This document shows positions 6,970-15,597 of a DNA stretch of 64,000 bases, in pieces. The first letter of the stretch is position 1. Every line of letters begins with the position of its first letter. Under the pieces are notes generated by a model. That model searched no databases and had not been told where the DNA came from. It saw nothing but the letters and a program-made list of their open reading frames with translations. The stretch spans positions 62,001-126,000 of the forward strand of contig NZ_WTWX01000006.1 of assembly GCF_009870785.1 (NCBI RefSeq), given 5' to 3'. The translations under genes and the position numbers were made by a program. The DNA is from Paenibacillus sp. An7 (GTDB lineage: Bacteria > Bacillota > Bacilli > Paenibacillales > Paenibacillaceae).

Positions 6970-9153
6970 TTGTCTAAAAAAACAACGGGATCCTTTACTC
7001 TGCCAGGAGAATCAGGTTATGAGGCACTGACACTGCAGTTAGCAGAGCGGTGGGGTGCGGATGTAATCCGTGATAGTGACGGTACGAAATTATCCGATGA
7101 GATTATTAACGCGGGATACGGTATTTATTCTACGATTTGTATCATTAGAGATCATAACGAATGGGCAAGCGAGAATCTGGATAAGCTGCAGCAGTGTTTT
7201 TTAATTACAAATCCGAAGGTCGCTGTACAAGATTATATCTCGATCTATCTAATGGAGGACTTCTTTGACGAGCAGTTCCGAGTTAATGACTCCAAAGAGG
7301 CGCTGAAGTACTGGCAGGTGTATGACCGAACAACTGGGGAAGAAGTGCCCAGAGAACAATGGAACTATGAAAGAGAATCAGGAAATGTAGTCATCAGCGG
7401 AATTACTCCATGGCATAAATACACAGTGAGCTTCATGGTCTACCGGATCTGGGAAGAGATCTCCATGTACAATCACACAACGAATCACTGGGACAAAGAA
7501 CATTTGATGCAGATCGATCCGATGTATGCGGACACGCAAAAGTATCTGCTGGAGTGGATGGAAGCTTGGTGCGAGCAGCATAAGGAGACAACCGTTGTTC
7601 GGTTTACCTCTTTATTTTATAATTTCGCCTGGATTTGGGGCAGTAATGAACGCAATCGCCATCTGTTCACGGACTGGGGATCCTATGATTTTACGGTAAG
7701 TTCAAAAGCACTGGATCTTTTTGAAAAGAAATATGGATATTCGCTAACGGCCGAAGATTTTGTGAATGGCGGAAAATATCGCGTCAGTCATATCCCAGCG
7801 GAGCAGCGAAAGCTGGACTATATGGCATTTATCAATGATTTTGTCATCGATTTCGGAAAGCAATTAATTGATATTGTCCATAAGCATGATAAGCTTGCGT
7901 ATGTTTTTTACGATGACAGCTGGGTGGGGATGGAGCCGTACAATGACCCCTTTCAGGAATTCGGTTTTGATGGGATGATTAAATGTGTATTCTCTGGTTA
8001 TGAAGCAAGGCTTTGTTCCGGTGTGAAAGTAGATACGCATGAGATACGGCTTCATCCTTATCTTTTCCCTGTTGGTTTAGGCGGGCTTCCTACCTTTATG
8101 GAGGGCGGAGAGCCTACACTTGATGCGAAAAAGTATTGGATCAATATCCGGCGCGCTTTGCTGCGTGAGCCGATTGACCGGATTGGACTGGGCGGATATT
8201 TACATCTGGTAGAGCCATACCCCGATTTTTGTGATTACATTGAGAAGATTGCGAATGAATTCAGAGAGATTAAAGAGCTGCACGATAAAGGAAAACCGTA
8301 TCATATCAAGACAAAGGTAGCTGTTCTGCATAGCTGGGGCAAGCTGAGAGCCTGGACATTGTCTGGACATTTCCACGAAACGTATATGCACGATTTGATT
8401 CATATCAATGAAGCACTATCGGGGCTGCCGATTGAAGTTCAGTTCATTGATTTTGAAGATATCCGTCTGGGTGCTTTGCAGGACTGTGATGTAGTTATTA
8501 ATGCGGGATCTGCCGGTTCAGCTTGGAGCGGCGGAGATCATTGGAATGATCACAAGTGTGTGGACTTACTGACAAAGTGGGTGTATGAGGGCGGTACTTT
8601 TATTGGAGTTAATCAGCCATCGGCAGTGGAAGGGTACGACACCTTTTTCAGAATGTCACATGTTCTCGGTGTAGATGAGGATACCGGTGCAAGGGTGGCT
8701 CATGGAAAATGGGCATATGAGGCTTCGGACGAGTATGGATTAGTACCTGAAGGAGCAAGTATAGCACCAAAGAATAACATTTATCTTACGGATGGATCAG
8801 CTGCAGTCGTGAGTGAAGTGAGTGGAATGTTGACGCTGTCTACTCATGTCTTCGGAAAAGGCAAAGGGATTTACCTTCCTTCTTTCGAATTCAGCTTAGA
8901 AAACACAAGATTACTGCTGAACATCATACGTTTTGCAGGTGATGAGTTACATGAAACAAAATATATTACAGATAACTTATATACAGAGTGTGCTTATTAT
9001 CCAGAAAGTAACATATTAGTTGTGATTAATAACAGTGATGAGGTTCAAAGAACAACGATCGATACGGAGTATGGAAAACAAACCGTGGAACTTGAGCCGT
9101 ATGACACGGTAATAAAAACGATTGGTGAATTGATAATTAATAAAACAGACTAA
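6970..9153 (+). CDS. GH112 beta-galactoside phosphorylase (probably galactosyl-rhamnose phosphorylase)
   Basis: A 727-aa cytoplasmic enzyme of the size usual for GH112. YVFYDDSWVG at about residues 311-320 contains the acidic residues aligned with the general acid of the family (about Asp313 in the Bifidobacterium enzyme). The C-terminal third has a Rossmann-like segment (DCDVVINAGSAGSAWSGG) and a small beta domain. Family members phosphorolyse Gal-beta-1,3-GlcNAc/GalNAc or Gal-beta-1,4-rhamnose to alpha-galactose-1-phosphate. The GH105 neighbour makes the rhamnose-specific activity more likely here, but sequence alone cannot decide. The start is TTG with AGGAGG about 7 bases upstream. Confidence 0.85.
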   Translation: MSKKTTGSFTLPGESGYEALTLQLAERWGADVIRDSDGTKLSDEIINAGYGIYSTICIIRDHNEWASENLDKLQQCFLITNPKVAVQDYISIYLMEDFFDEQFRVNDSKEALKYWQVYDRTTGEEVPREQWNYERESGNVVISGITPWHKYTVSFMVYRIWEEISMYNHTTNHWDKEHLMQIDPMYADTQKYLLEWMEAWCEQHKETTVVRFTSLFYNFAWIWGSNERNRHLFTDWGSYDFTVSSKALDLFEKKYGYSLTAEDFVNGGKYRVSHIPAEQRKLDYMAFINDFVIDFGKQLIDIVHKHDKLAYVFYDDSWVGMEPYNDPFQEFGFDGMIKCVFSGYEARLCSGVKVDTHEIRLHPYLFPVGLGGLPTFMEGGEPTLDAKKYWINIRRALLREPIDRIGLGGYLHLVEPYPDFCDYIEKIANEFREIKELHDKGKPYHIKTKVAVLHSWGKLRAWTLSGHFHETYMHDLIHINEALSGLPIEVQFIDFEDIRLGALQDCDVVINAGSAGSAWSGGDHWNDHKCVDLLTKWVYEGGTFIGVNQPSAVEGYDTFFRMSHVLGVDEDTGARVAHGKWAYEASDEYGLVPEGASIAPKNNIYLTDGSAAVVSEVSGMLTLSTHVFGKGKGIYLPSFEFSLENTRLLLNIIRFAGDELHETKYITDNLYTECAYYPESNILVVINNSDEVQRTTIDTEYGKQTVELEPYDTVIKTIGELIINKTD

Positions 9154-9220
9154 AGGATATCTGAAAGTTTAATTAGCTAATGCAAATCAAGGTAAAAATA
9201 CGTTGTCATGTTATAAACAG

Positions 9221-9262
9221 AGAAAGTACACCACATATAAGTGTGATGTACTTTCTTATCTT
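9221..9262 (+). terminator. Terminator after GH112 gene
   Basis: AGAAAGTACA and TGTACTTTCT form a perfect 10-bp stem with an inner CACA/TGTG helix, followed by TATCTTTTCT. It separates the plus-strand operon from the convergent SCIFF maturase. Confidence 0.7.
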
Positions 9263-9291
9263 TTCTTACATGTTAAGGAAAAGAGATAACT

Positions 9292-10683
9292 TTAAGAGTC
9301 ACTTTCCATTGCTCTCATCGACTCAGCAACCTTCACCATCATGGAGCATTCCACACGCTTACGGAAGACGTCACAGCTAAAGTCATAGGTGCCGTTGATC
9401 GAACCTGTTGCATGCAGAGCATTAGCAGGGCAGCCGCCGCTGCAATAAAGTTTCGCCCAGCAATCTTTGCATTCCGGTTTTGAGTAACAGTTACTCTCCT
9501 TGAATTGACACTGCAGATCCGTCTGTGTGATCCCATCCCACAGATTGCCCATGCTGTAATCTTCATCTCCGACGAACTGATGACAAGGGAACAGCTCGCC
9601 CCATGGCGTTACCGCAAGATATTCTGTTCCCGAACCGCATCCCGTAATTCTTTTCTGGATACAAGGTCCTTCGGAGAGGTCCAGCATGTAATGATAGAAT
9701 GTGAAGCCTTCTCCTTGTTCGTCACGCTTGATCATTTCTTTAGCGAGAATTTCATACTGGTTATAAATCTCTGGGAGATCTTTTTCAGTTAGTGCGTAAG
9801 GCTCCCGTGGATCACAGATAACCGGCTCCATCGAGATTTTATCAAAACCAAGGTCCGCGATATGAAAAATATCATTTGTGAAATCCACATTATTCCCCGT
9901 GTAGGTTCCCCGCACATAGTATTCTTGGTCTCCGCGCTTTTGAACGAATTCTTGGAACTTCGGCACAATATGGTCATAACTGCCTTTTCCATTCACCGTT
10001 GTACGCAGCCGGTCATGAACTTCTTTTCTACCATCCAGACTAAGTACCACGTTGTACATTTCCTGATTTAAAAATTCGGTAACTTCATCGTTCAGCAGCA
10101 TGCCGTTTGTCGTAAAAGTGAAGCGGAATTTTTTCTTATATTCTTTTTCTTTGCTTCTGGCATAAGCAACAATCTGTTTAACGACTTTCCAGGCCATAAG
10201 CGGTTCGCCGCCGAAGAAATCAATGTCTAGGTTCCGGTGATGACCTGAATTCTCTAGAAGGAAATCGATCGCTTTTTGTCCAACCTCATAGCTCATGATT
10301 GCCCGGTTGCCGTTATATTTCCCTTGACTCGCGAAGCAGTAATCACATGATAGATTGCAGGTATGTGCAACATTGAGGCACAGCGCTTTCACATATGTTT
10401 TACGATTTCTTAAATCCATAGAAAGATTCTCATACGGATCGCTTGTAAAGAGCTGGCCTGTTTCTTTGAGTTCCTCAACAGCTGCGATCGTATCGCGAAT
10501 ATCTTTCTCCGTAATGTCTGCGTCTTGCTTATATTCTTCAAGCATCAACTTCAGAATGTCTTCTGGGGGTGTCTGCTCATAGAGTCCAATAATTTTATAT
10601 GCCAGATCATCAACAACATGCACCGAACCGCTGTAGGTATCGAGCGCGATATTGTATCCGTTCAGTTGATATTGATGAATCAT
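9292..10683 (-). CDS. scfB: Radical-SAM/SPASM maturase of SCIFF peptide (ranthipeptide synthase)
   Basis: A 463-aa enzyme. Residues 1-90 form a PqqD/RRE-like precursor-binding region. The radical-SAM cluster motif CX3CX2C is at Cys109, Cys113 and Cys116 (HTCNLSCDYCFAS). The C-terminus is a Cys-rich SPASM/twitch domain binding auxiliary clusters (GCGSGTEYLAVTPWGELFPC, then several paired Cys ending CSGGCPANA and SCDVF). Enzymes of this group make thioether bonds from Cys to neighbouring residues in a small six-cysteine peptide. The precursor gene lies 18 bases upstream on the same strand. A GGAG precedes the ATG. No dedicated exporter or protease gene is adjacent. Confidence 0.9.
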   Translation of the reverse strand: MIHQYQLNGYNIALDTYSGSVHVVDDLAYKIIGLYEQTPPEDILKLMLEEYKQDADITEKDIRDTIAAVEELKETGQLFTSDPYENLSMDLRNRKTYVKALCLNVAHTCNLSCDYCFASQGKYNGNRAIMSYEVGQKAIDFLLENSGHHRNLDIDFFGGEPLMAWKVVKQIVAYARSKEKEYKKKFRFTFTTNGMLLNDEVTEFLNQEMYNVVLSLDGRKEVHDRLRTTVNGKGSYDHIVPKFQEFVQKRGDQEYYVRGTYTGNNVDFTNDIFHIADLGFDKISMEPVICDPREPYALTEKDLPEIYNQYEILAKEMIKRDEQGEGFTFYHYMLDLSEGPCIQKRITGCGSGTEYLAVTPWGELFPCHQFVGDEDYSMGNLWDGITQTDLQCQFKESNCYSKPECKDCWAKLYCSGGCPANALHATGSINGTYDFSCDVFRKRVECSMMVKVAESMRAMESDS

Positions 10684-10701
10684 TCTTAGTAATCAAGCTC
10701 C

Positions 10702-10851
10702 TTACTTGTTCATTGGGTTTTCACAACGCTGGTTAGCAACCCCGCAAGAAGTCTTGCAAGCGGATTGGCAAGAAGTTTGGCAAGCACCGCATCCGCCGTA
10801 TTTTTCTGTATCCATTAGTCTGCGAGTACTTAGTGTTACAATTCTTTTCAT
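10702..10851 (-). CDS. scfA: SCIFF / ranthipeptide precursor, 49 aa
   Basis: A short gene easily missed by length filters. It encodes 49 residues, starting MKRIVTLSTRRLMDTEKYGG and ending in a core with six cysteines (CGACQTSCQSACKTSC, then a sixth Cys in QRCEN). The spacing and the QTSCQSACKTSC core match the SCIFF family (six cysteines in forty-five residues). GGGGAG lies upstream of the ATG, and the cognate maturase follows 18 bases downstream. The product is expected to carry Cys thioether crosslinks. Its biological role is poorly known; ranthipeptides in clostridia have been linked to cell-cell signalling. Confidence 0.9.
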   Translation of the reverse strand: MKRIVTLSTRRLMDTEKYGGCGACQTSCQSACKTSCGVANQRCENPMNK

Positions 10852-11061
10852 CCTGATAACTCCCCTGTCTTAAATTCATTTCAAAAGTAACAAAATGATA
10901 TGTACTTCAATGAGTTATGGTATCTATAACCAAGGAGGTATAGCAATCAAATAGATCACACTTGGGATAACTTTAGAAGATTTCTAGAAAAAGTTGTAAT
11001 GATCCTGCTATTCAAGATAAGCTTATCCAGAGTACATATTCACCAAGAAAGGCGTGATCAT

Positions 11062-11679
11062 ATGAATATATATGAAAAAATGCATTCAGGCGAAATTTAT
11101 AGCTGCACCGATGAAGAGTTGATGAATAAACAAATGAAATGCTTAGAAAAGCTCTATGATTTTAATGCAACGCGTCCATCTGAAGGAGAAAAGCGCCAAG
11201 CGCTTTTGAAAGAGATGTTTGCTGAAATTGGAGATGACTGCTATATTGAGCCTCCGTTTCATGCCAATTGGGGTGGAAAGCATGTGCATTTTGGAAGCAA
11301 TGTGTATGCTAACTTTAATCTGACGATGGTAGATGATACGCATATCTATGTCGGGGATTATACAATGTTTGGCCCAAATGTGACGGTTGCTACCGGAGGT
11401 CATCCCGTTCTGCCCGAGCTGCGTGAGCCTGTAACCCAGTTCAACATCCCCGTTCATATCGGCAGGAATGTATGGATTGGTGCAGGTGCTGTGATTCTTC
11501 CAGGCGTAAAGATTGGTGATAACACAGTGATCGGTGCAGGCAGTGTGGTAACCAAGGATATTCCAGCGAGTGTGGTTGCCGTGGGGAATCCATGCCGTGT
11601 GCTTCGCGAAATCAATGAGCATGACAAGGAGTACTATTATAAAGACAGAAAAATAAATATAAAAATGGATACCGTTTAG
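11062..11679 (+). CDS. maa: Maltose/galactoside O-acetyltransferase (left-handed beta-helix)
   Basis: A 205-aa protein of the Maa/LacA/NodL type. The N-terminal helical cap (EKMHSGEIYSCTDEEL) is followed by hexapeptide repeats of the left-handed beta-helix (VHIGRNVWIGAGAVILPGV, IGDNTVIGAGSVVTKDIP). ATGGHPV contains the His expected to be catalytic. The family transfers acetyl from acetyl-CoA to sugar hydroxyls. Start is the ATG at MNIYEKM, with AAAGG about 9 bases upstream. A terminator follows. The neighbours give no substrate hint. Confidence 0.85.
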   Translation: MNIYEKMHSGEIYSCTDEELMNKQMKCLEKLYDFNATRPSEGEKRQALLKEMFAEIGDDCYIEPPFHANWGGKHVHFGSNVYANFNLTMVDDTHIYVGDYTMFGPNVTVATGGHPVLPELREPVTQFNIPVHIGRNVWIGAGAVILPGVKIGDNTVIGAGSVVTKDIPASVVAVGNPCRVLREINEHDKEYYYKDRKINIKMDTV

Positions 11680-11710
11680 TAAAAACGAATAAGAAATTAT
11701 CAATAAGAGA

Positions 11711-11734
11711 AGTCGCCAATAGGGCGGCTTTTTT
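11711..11734 (+). terminator. Rho-independent terminator
   Basis: AGTCGCC pairs with GGCGGCT (one G-U) around a 5-base loop, followed by a run of T. Confidence 0.8.
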
Positions 11735-11889
11735 GTTGTCTTACGATTAGTATTTCTAGGATCAATCCACATTTTAGATAAGCCCACATCCTCATATTTC
11801 CGACTCTTAATCACTTCCTTCATGCTTAGAACCATCGAAAACAAAGTAATTGATCAAATATTAAATTCAACCTAATAAAAATGTTTATA

Positions 11890-11918
11890 TTGTTCATGGA
11901 AAAACCGTTTGCTATAAT
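11890..11918 (+). promoter_or_regulatory. Sigma-A type promoter of the acetamidase gene
   Basis: TTGTTC, a 17-base spacer and a perfect TATAAT lie about 55 bases before the start codon. Confidence 0.5.
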
Positions 11919-11974
11919 CAATCCCATATTAAGTAAGAAAAAGTAACATATACTAAATATTGAGGGGATGAATT

Positions 11975-13525
11975 ATGAAAAAACGTAATTTATGCAAATT
12001 TTATGTTGCCTTATCCATGTTTCTTTTGGTGAATCCGAGTTATGGAGTTAGTAATGCTAACGCAGATAAGGTGGGTAGCCTCCCTAAAACTCACTATCTC
12101 GCAGCAAATGCAGATAATATCCGCTGGGGGAACATCGGAGTAGGCAAGCCTGTCCTTACCGTAAACTCAGGAGATATTGTTACTGTCGAGGCAGTGACCC
12201 ATCATTCGGGGGACGATTATGAACGAATGATTCAAGGGGATGAAGGAGTAGAGGATATTTTTCATTGGACTGAGAATGAGAAAAAGGAGTCGGATCGCGG
12301 ACCGGGCGTACATATTATGACAGGGCCAATTGCTGTCGAAGGAGCAGAGCCTGGAGATGTACTTGAAGTCAAGATACTCGATATGAGGCTGCGTCCAAAT
12401 GGGAATGAGCAGTATGCAGGTAAAACGTATGGTGCCAATGTTGCCGCCAACTGGGGGTACTTATATGGTGAGATGATTGAAGAACCAATGAAGCGTGAAG
12501 TGGTAACGATCTATGAGATGGACACAAGCGGGGGAGTAGATTACGCAAAGGCACTGTATAATTTCAAATGGACTCCTCAGACCGATCCAAATGGAAAGGT
12601 ACATTCGACAATTGACTATCCGGGTGTGATTGTTGATCATGATACGATTGATAAAAATAATAATGTGCTGAAAGACATCCAAATTCCGGTGAAGCTCCAC
12701 TTTGGAACGATGAGTGTAGCACCAAAAGAAGCGGATATTGTGGATTCGGTTCCTCCTTCTTATTATGGCGGGAATATTGATGATTGGCGTATCACCGAAG
12801 GGGCTACGATGTACTATCCAATCTCCGTTCCCGGAGCATTACTTTCTATAGGTGACCCACATGCGGGGCAAGGAGACTCTGAACTGAATGGAACAGCCAT
12901 TGAGACTTCGGTAACTGGCGATATCCAAGTTATTCTTCATAAAAAGTCATCACTGAACAAAAAGTTGAGTGGACTTAACTTTCCATTACTTGAAAATGAG
13001 AATGAGTGGGTTGTACATGGATTTAGCTATGCGAATTACTTAGAAGAGCTAGGGGAAAATGCTCAAGAGGACATTTATAACAATTCATCTATCGACAAAG
13101 CGATGAAAGATGCAGCGCTTAAAACTAAGGCTTTCCTGATGAAAGGGATGAACTTAACCGAAGATGAAGCCTATTCATTAATGTCGGTATCCACCGATTT
13201 TGGTATAACTCAAGTCGTTGACGGTAACTGGGGCGTTCATGCTGTGATAGGAAAGAAAATGTTCGGCGACTCTGAACGAAAATTAATGCGACTGCGTGAC
13301 AGTTTTGATCAATTCGGAGCAGAATTGGACTGGGAGCCTAGAGCGAAAAAGATTTCAATTACCTATAACGGGAACACGCTGACTGCAGTAATAGGAGAAA
13401 CGACAGCTGAATATAATGGAGAAGTTATAAAGTTAATTGCACCTATTGAGATGATTGATAATCAGGCTCAAGTTAGTGAGTATTTTGTTAGCTTCTATAA
13501 AGCGAAAATGTCCATCAAGATGTGA
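11975..13525 (+). CDS. Exported acetamidase/formamidase-family protein with C-terminal copper amine oxidase-like domain
   Basis: A 516-aa protein. Residues 1-30 look like a signal peptide (MKKRNLCKF, then a hydrophobic stretch and a likely Ala-x-Ala cleavage region). The body matches the FmdA/AmdA acetamidase family (THHSGDDYERMI, GPIAVEGAEPGDVLEV, and GALLSIGDPHAGQGDSELNG with Asp and His that likely bind metal). The last 75 residues (YNGNTLTAVIGE, EYNGEVIKLIAPIEMIDNQA) look like a copper amine oxidase N-terminal-like repeat, common in secreted Paenibacillus proteins and possibly for wall attachment. The family hydrolyses short amides to ammonia and acid; the true substrate here is unknown. 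Confidence 0.8.
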   Translation: MKKRNLCKFYVALSMFLLVNPSYGVSNANADKVGSLPKTHYLAANADNIRWGNIGVGKPVLTVNSGDIVTVEAVTHHSGDDYERMIQGDEGVEDIFHWTENEKKESDRGPGVHIMTGPIAVEGAEPGDVLEVKILDMRLRPNGNEQYAGKTYGANVAANWGYLYGEMIEEPMKREVVTIYEMDTSGGVDYAKALYNFKWTPQTDPNGKVHSTIDYPGVIVDHDTIDKNNNVLKDIQIPVKLHFGTMSVAPKEADIVDSVPPSYYGGNIDDWRITEGATMYYPISVPGALLSIGDPHAGQGDSELNGTAIETSVTGDIQVILHKKSSLNKKLSGLNFPLLENENEWVVHGFSYANYLEELGENAQEDIYNNSSIDKAMKDAALKTKAFLMKGMNLTEDEAYSLMSVSTDFGITQVVDGNWGVHAVIGKKMFGDSERKLMRLRDSFDQFGAELDWEPRAKKISITYNGNTLTAVIGETTAEYNGEVIKLIAPIEMIDNQAQVSEYFVSFYKAKMSIKM

Positions 13526-13627
13526 ACGAAAACCGCTGTGTTACTGTATATTTGAAGGAATGATCGGCTCAACCGGGAATAATATAATTATCTAAGAAAG
13601 TTTCTTTCACCAAGAAGGAGGGGGGGC

Positions 13628-14101
13628 ATGCGTCAGTCTATTATCATCCTGCTCTGCTGTACATTGCTTGTAGTAACGGGATGTGCTCCTAGTAAAGAAA
13701 TTCGTAGCGATAAAGTGAAAGAGTTTAAAGAACGTATGCTGTTTACCTATGAAAATATAGAAGAGCTGTCCATCCTGTTTACGGAGACGACAATGGTATT
13801 TCGTTATCAGATAAATAATGAGGAAGAAAAGGGACAAATTTTCGAGGAAAGTCGCAATTTTTTTCTAAGCAGTGAAGTTCAGGAAGGAATCGTAAAGGGA
13901 ATGTTTGTAAAAGAGCATGCTGACCGAAATTTTTCATATCCAGATGTGGAAATTTCTTTTTCACTAGGCAGCAAGCAGTTGACTGATTTCAAGTATACGG
14001 CGAGCTACTATGGTTCGAATACGGATCCGGCCGTCGTTGATCATTATGACACTTGGTATTATTTCAATAGAGAAGGTGAAGTAGCGCAGGTAAAAGAATA
14101 G
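13628..14101 (+). CDS. Predicted lipoprotein, unknown function
   Basis: A 157-aa protein with a clear lipoprotein signal (a hydrophobic stretch ending LVVTGC, lipobox Cys19). The mature part is charged and mixed alpha/beta; no domain is recognised. AAGGAGGGGGG precedes the ATG. It ends at a strong terminator. Confidence 0.7.
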   Translation: MRQSIIILLCCTLLVVTGCAPSKEIRSDKVKEFKERMLFTYENIEELSILFTETTMVFRYQINNEEEKGQIFEESRNFFLSSEVQEGIVKGMFVKEHADRNFSYPDVEISFSLGSKQLTDFKYTASYYGSNTDPAVVDHYDTWYYFNREGEVAQVKE

Positions 14102-14102
14102 G

Positions 14103-14150
14103 AAAACGCGTAAGAAGCTACTCGTATGGAGCAGCTTCTTACGCGTTTTT
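14103..14150. terminator. Bidirectional terminator
   Basis: AAAACGCGTAAGAAGCT and its complement AGCTTCTTACGCGTTTT form a 17-bp stem with A- and T-runs on the two sides, between convergent genes. Confidence 0.85.
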
Positions 14151-14205
14151 AGAGTTAAAAGTATAAATTTAGATGCATTCTTTTGAGTCGATATAGTATT
14201 CTATC

Positions 14206-15558
14206 TTACTTTGCACTCGGCAGTATTTTATTGAGCACAATCGCGGTAACCGAGGCAACCAGTATAGGAGAGCCCAAGATATACTGCACGAAAGTAGGCA
14301 TGGAAGATAAGAATTCATCAGGAATGAGCACTAAAGCAAGTGTGAAAATCATCGGAATCGAAATAATGTACACTTCTTTTTCGCCCATGGTTTGATTCTT
14401 GATTACTTGCAGTCCGTTAATAGCGATAATTCCGCAGATGATGGAGAATACACTGCCGATGACGGCAGATGGAATCGAAGAGATCAGCACGGCGAGTTTA
14501 CTAAGACAACCGAAGAGGACGAACCATCCTCCTACCGCGAGAAAGACGCGGCGGCTGGCGATACCGGTGATCGAAATAATTCCCGCATTTGTAGAATAAC
14601 CAGTAACCGGAGTCGAACCGAGCAGGGATGCAACCAGGCAGCTGATACCTTCGCCAACCACACCTTGGTTAATATTCTTATCCGTTAACGGCCGATCAAT
14701 TACGTTACTGATGGCAAACCAAGTACCTGTTGTTTCTGCCATGAGTACGAGATAAACAATGACCATAGTAATAATCGCTGAAAGATTGAAAGAGAATCCA
14801 AAATCTTTAAAAGGAATCTGCGGCATGCTGAACCATTTCGCATTAGCGACTGCTGAAAAATCCAGAACGCCCATAAAGCTTGCTGCAATACATCCAGCGA
14901 TTAATGCCATAAGTACGGATGTGATTCGGAAGAAAGATCCTTTTTTACCTAAAAGAGAACCAAGAATAACGAAAAACATGAGTACAGCACCGGTAATCAG
15001 TGCTAACAGAACATTTTGCTGAACGGTAGCACCGGAAGCTTCATAAATATTATCTTGCAGTGCAACAGGCAGTAGTGATAGTCCTACGTTAAAGATAATC
15101 GTACCGCCAACGACAGGCGGAATGAAGTTTTTGACAATCGTATTATAAACACCGGTAAATCCTAGACCGATTACAAGCAACGAACCCACCAAACTTGCAC
15201 CGAGAACAGAACTCCAACCTAATTCCCCGCCGCCGCTAGCAGCATAAATGCTGATGATCGCACCCAGCGGAACATAAGACGGGCCTTGGGCCATAGGCAG
15301 TTTCATACAAAAATAGGATTGTACGATCGTACCGATCCCTGCAGCAATAAAGGTAGATTGAATCAAAGCACTTGACTGATTGGATTGTAATCCAAGTAAT
15401 ATTGCGACTAGGAAAGGCACCACATAGATATCCATAGCGAGTACGTGTTGTAAGCCTAGGAAGGCAGATTTGAAGAAAGGTACTTTCTCATCCGGTAAGA
15501 TCGTTAGATGTTGTGATCTTATTTCTGTATGATCTTGATGCTCTACTTGTGTTTTCAC
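14206..15558 (-). CDS. NCS2-family nucleobase:cation symporter
   Basis: A 450-aa membrane protein with about 14 hydrophobic segments of the uracil/xanthine/guanine permease (NCS2) fold. It carries GLQHVLAMD near residue 35 and PMAQGPSYVPLGAI, which corresponds to the substrate-binding segment of NCS2 transporters. It lies 39 bases downstream of guanine deaminase on the same strand, so guanine, xanthine or hypoxanthine uptake is likely. The start is GTG with GAGGTG about 10 bases upstream. Confidence 0.85.
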   Translation of the reverse strand: MKTQVEHQDHTEIRSQHLTILPDEKVPFFKSAFLGLQHVLAMDIYVVPFLVAILLGLQSNQSSALIQSTFIAAGIGTIVQSYFCMKLPMAQGPSYVPLGAIISIYAASGGGELGWSSVLGASLVGSLLVIGLGFTGVYNTIVKNFIPPVVGGTIIFNVGLSLLPVALQDNIYEASGATVQQNVLLALITGAVLMFFVILGSLLGKKGSFFRITSVLMALIAGCIAASFMGVLDFSAVANAKWFSMPQIPFKDFGFSFNLSAIITMVIVYLVLMAETTGTWFAISNVIDRPLTDKNINQGVVGEGISCLVASLLGSTPVTGYSTNAGIISITGIASRRVFLAVGGWFVLFGCLSKLAVLISSIPSAVIGSVFSIICGIIAINGLQVIKNQTMGEKEVYIISIPMIFTLALVLIPDEFLSSMPTFVQYILGSPILVASVTAIVLNKILPSAK

Positions 15559-15597
15559 TCCTGATGCACACCTCGGTTTTTCTCTATTTTTTAATTC

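Noticed and set aside
10910..10945. MerR-type promoter or ORF at a GGAGG before the acetyltransferase
   Set aside because: A GTTAT/ATAAC inverted repeat and a GGAGG are present, but no reading frame follows the GGAGG and no -35/-10 pair with 19-base spacing was found.
11143..11844. 233-codon minus-strand frame opposite the acetyltransferase
   Set aside because: No start signals, no recognisable domain, His/Ile-rich shadow composition, and it runs through the terminator of the real gene.
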